A stretch of 5,682 bases of DNA from Desulfobacteraceae bacterium (lineage in GTDB: Bacteria; Desulfobacterota; Desulfobacteria; Desulfobacterales; Desulfobacteraceae), in the NCBI GenBank assembly GCA_022712835.1, contig JAFLJU010000487.1, positions 1 through 5,682 of the forward strand, in the 5' to 3' direction. Made by a program: the position numbers and the translations under genes. Each line of letters begins with the position of its first letter. Position 1 is the stretch's first letter. Shown one piece after another: positions 5,226 through 5,682 of the stretch. Below the pieces are notes generated by a model that was not told the origin of the DNA, did no database searches, and was given only the letters and a program-made list of their open reading frames with translations.

Positions 5226-5682
5226 ATGAAAGAACTTATCGTGGATATCATGCCTTCCCATGAGCTTGTATTAACCTGGGAAAATTCCGGAGAGAGGCTG
5301 GGGAAAAAACAACAGGCATTGAATCTGGAAATCCATAATTTATACCGTGAAAATGATAAAAAATGGCTGCTTTTTCTGGGCTGCTCCGACAATAAAATAC
5401 CCCTGTCCCCCTCCCTTAACTTTTGGCGGGATCTTTCCCAAACCTTCCTTCTAAAACTCAAATGCTATCCTGATATTGAAGAGGTTCGCCACAAGGCCGA
5501 TATTGATTTTCTGCCGGAAGAATTGAATAGAGTCATGGATACCGCCCCGCTTATGATTGGCAGGGAGCATCTGGACCTATCCCTTTTGTCTGGTGTGTGG
5601 AAGGAGTTGAACCAGCTTTTTTCCCGGGAGATTGAGATGTTTTCCGGCAGTGTAAAGGATTTTTTCCATGAATTCAGTCCCC
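5226..5682 (+). CDS. Partial gene: probable N-terminal region of an SNF2-type helicase
   Basis: An uninterrupted frame of 152 codons from the ATG at 5226 runs off the window. GGAAG ends five bases before the ATG, a usable ribosome binding site, which supports this start. No helicase motif lies in the visible part. The identification rests on the style of the N-terminal region: ADIDFLPEELNRVMDTAPLM-IGREHLD followed by LLSGVWKELNQLFSREIEMFSG-SVKDFFHEF (91-150) resembles the accessory region that precedes the ATPase core in large bacterial SNF2/HepA-like helicases, which remodel nucleoprotein complexes using ATP. The frame is intact and preceded by a strong terminator, so the gene appears functional with its own promoter, although no convincing -35/-10 pair was found in 5145-5210. 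A different protein family cannot be excluded without the rest. Confidence 0.6.
   Translation, partial: MKELIVDIMPSHELVLTWENSGERLGKKQQALNLEIHNLYRENDKKWLLFLGCSDNKIPLSPSLNFWRDLSQTFLLKLKCYPDIEEVRHKADIDFLPEELNRVMDTAPLMIGREHLDLSLLSGVWKELNQLFSREIEMFSGSVKDFFHEFSP

Noticed and set aside
5117..5461. 114-codon minus-strand frame over the helicase N terminus
   Set aside because: It runs antisense to a well-formed + strand gene with a good start, overlaps the strong terminator, and its composition (serine/arginine-rich) looks like a shadow.
1..5682. CRISPR array, tRNA or rRNA genes
   Set aside because: No regularly spaced direct repeats and no cloverleaf or rRNA-like segments were seen on either strand.

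Overview
The window looks like an accessory region of a free-living, probably anaerobic bacterium, most likely a Desulfobacterota (Desulfobacterales-type) genome. This rests on a decayed heterodisulfide-reductase-like Fe-S oxidoreductase with the CCG-domain signature YHDPCYLGRYN, on an integrase fragment with the WLRYYLDFCHKY signature known to me from environmental integron integrases, and on moderate A+T content. The assignment is from protein character only and is moderately confident.

The left two thirds reads as a broken integron. Its integrase remnant (4048-4262, + strand) points away from a short cassette array that runs leftward on the minus strand, the normal divergent layout. An IS5-family insertion sequence (2631-4047, perfect 16-bp inverted ends, one transposase) sits between them, exactly where attI and the cassette promoter should be. 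Reading leftward from the IS: an attC hairpin (2559-2618); about 150 bp of G+C-richer, apparently non-coding cassette DNA; what looks like half of a second, longer attC (2373-2405); a two-gene unit; a complete short attC (389-440); and a small ORF (107-370) that would be the next cassette.

The two-gene unit is the most interesting content. An unrecognised 174-residue alpha/beta protein (1815-2339) is followed after 5 bp by a 455-residue protein (442-1809). The larger protein ends in a HEPN domain with a clear R-x4-H ribonuclease motif, and its architecture (beta-rich N-terminal part, C-terminal HEPN) resembles the ApeA-type anti-phage proteins. A HEPN effector with a partner, carried as an integron cassette, is a reasonable candidate for an undescribed defence module. 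The attI/Pc region is missing, so the pair is probably transcribed from the IS or from a local promoter.

To the right of the integrase fragment is a minus-strand pseudogene of a membrane Fe-S oxidoreductase (4394-5035), with frameshifts and a large internal deletion but with its own terminator intact (4347-4396). A strong bidirectional terminator (5099-5144) separates this debris from an apparently healthy + strand gene that runs off the window (5226-5682) and looks like the N-terminal part of a large SNF2-type helicase. The window therefore passes from intact chromosomal DNA on the right, through decayed genes, into a mobile, cassette-bearing region on the left.
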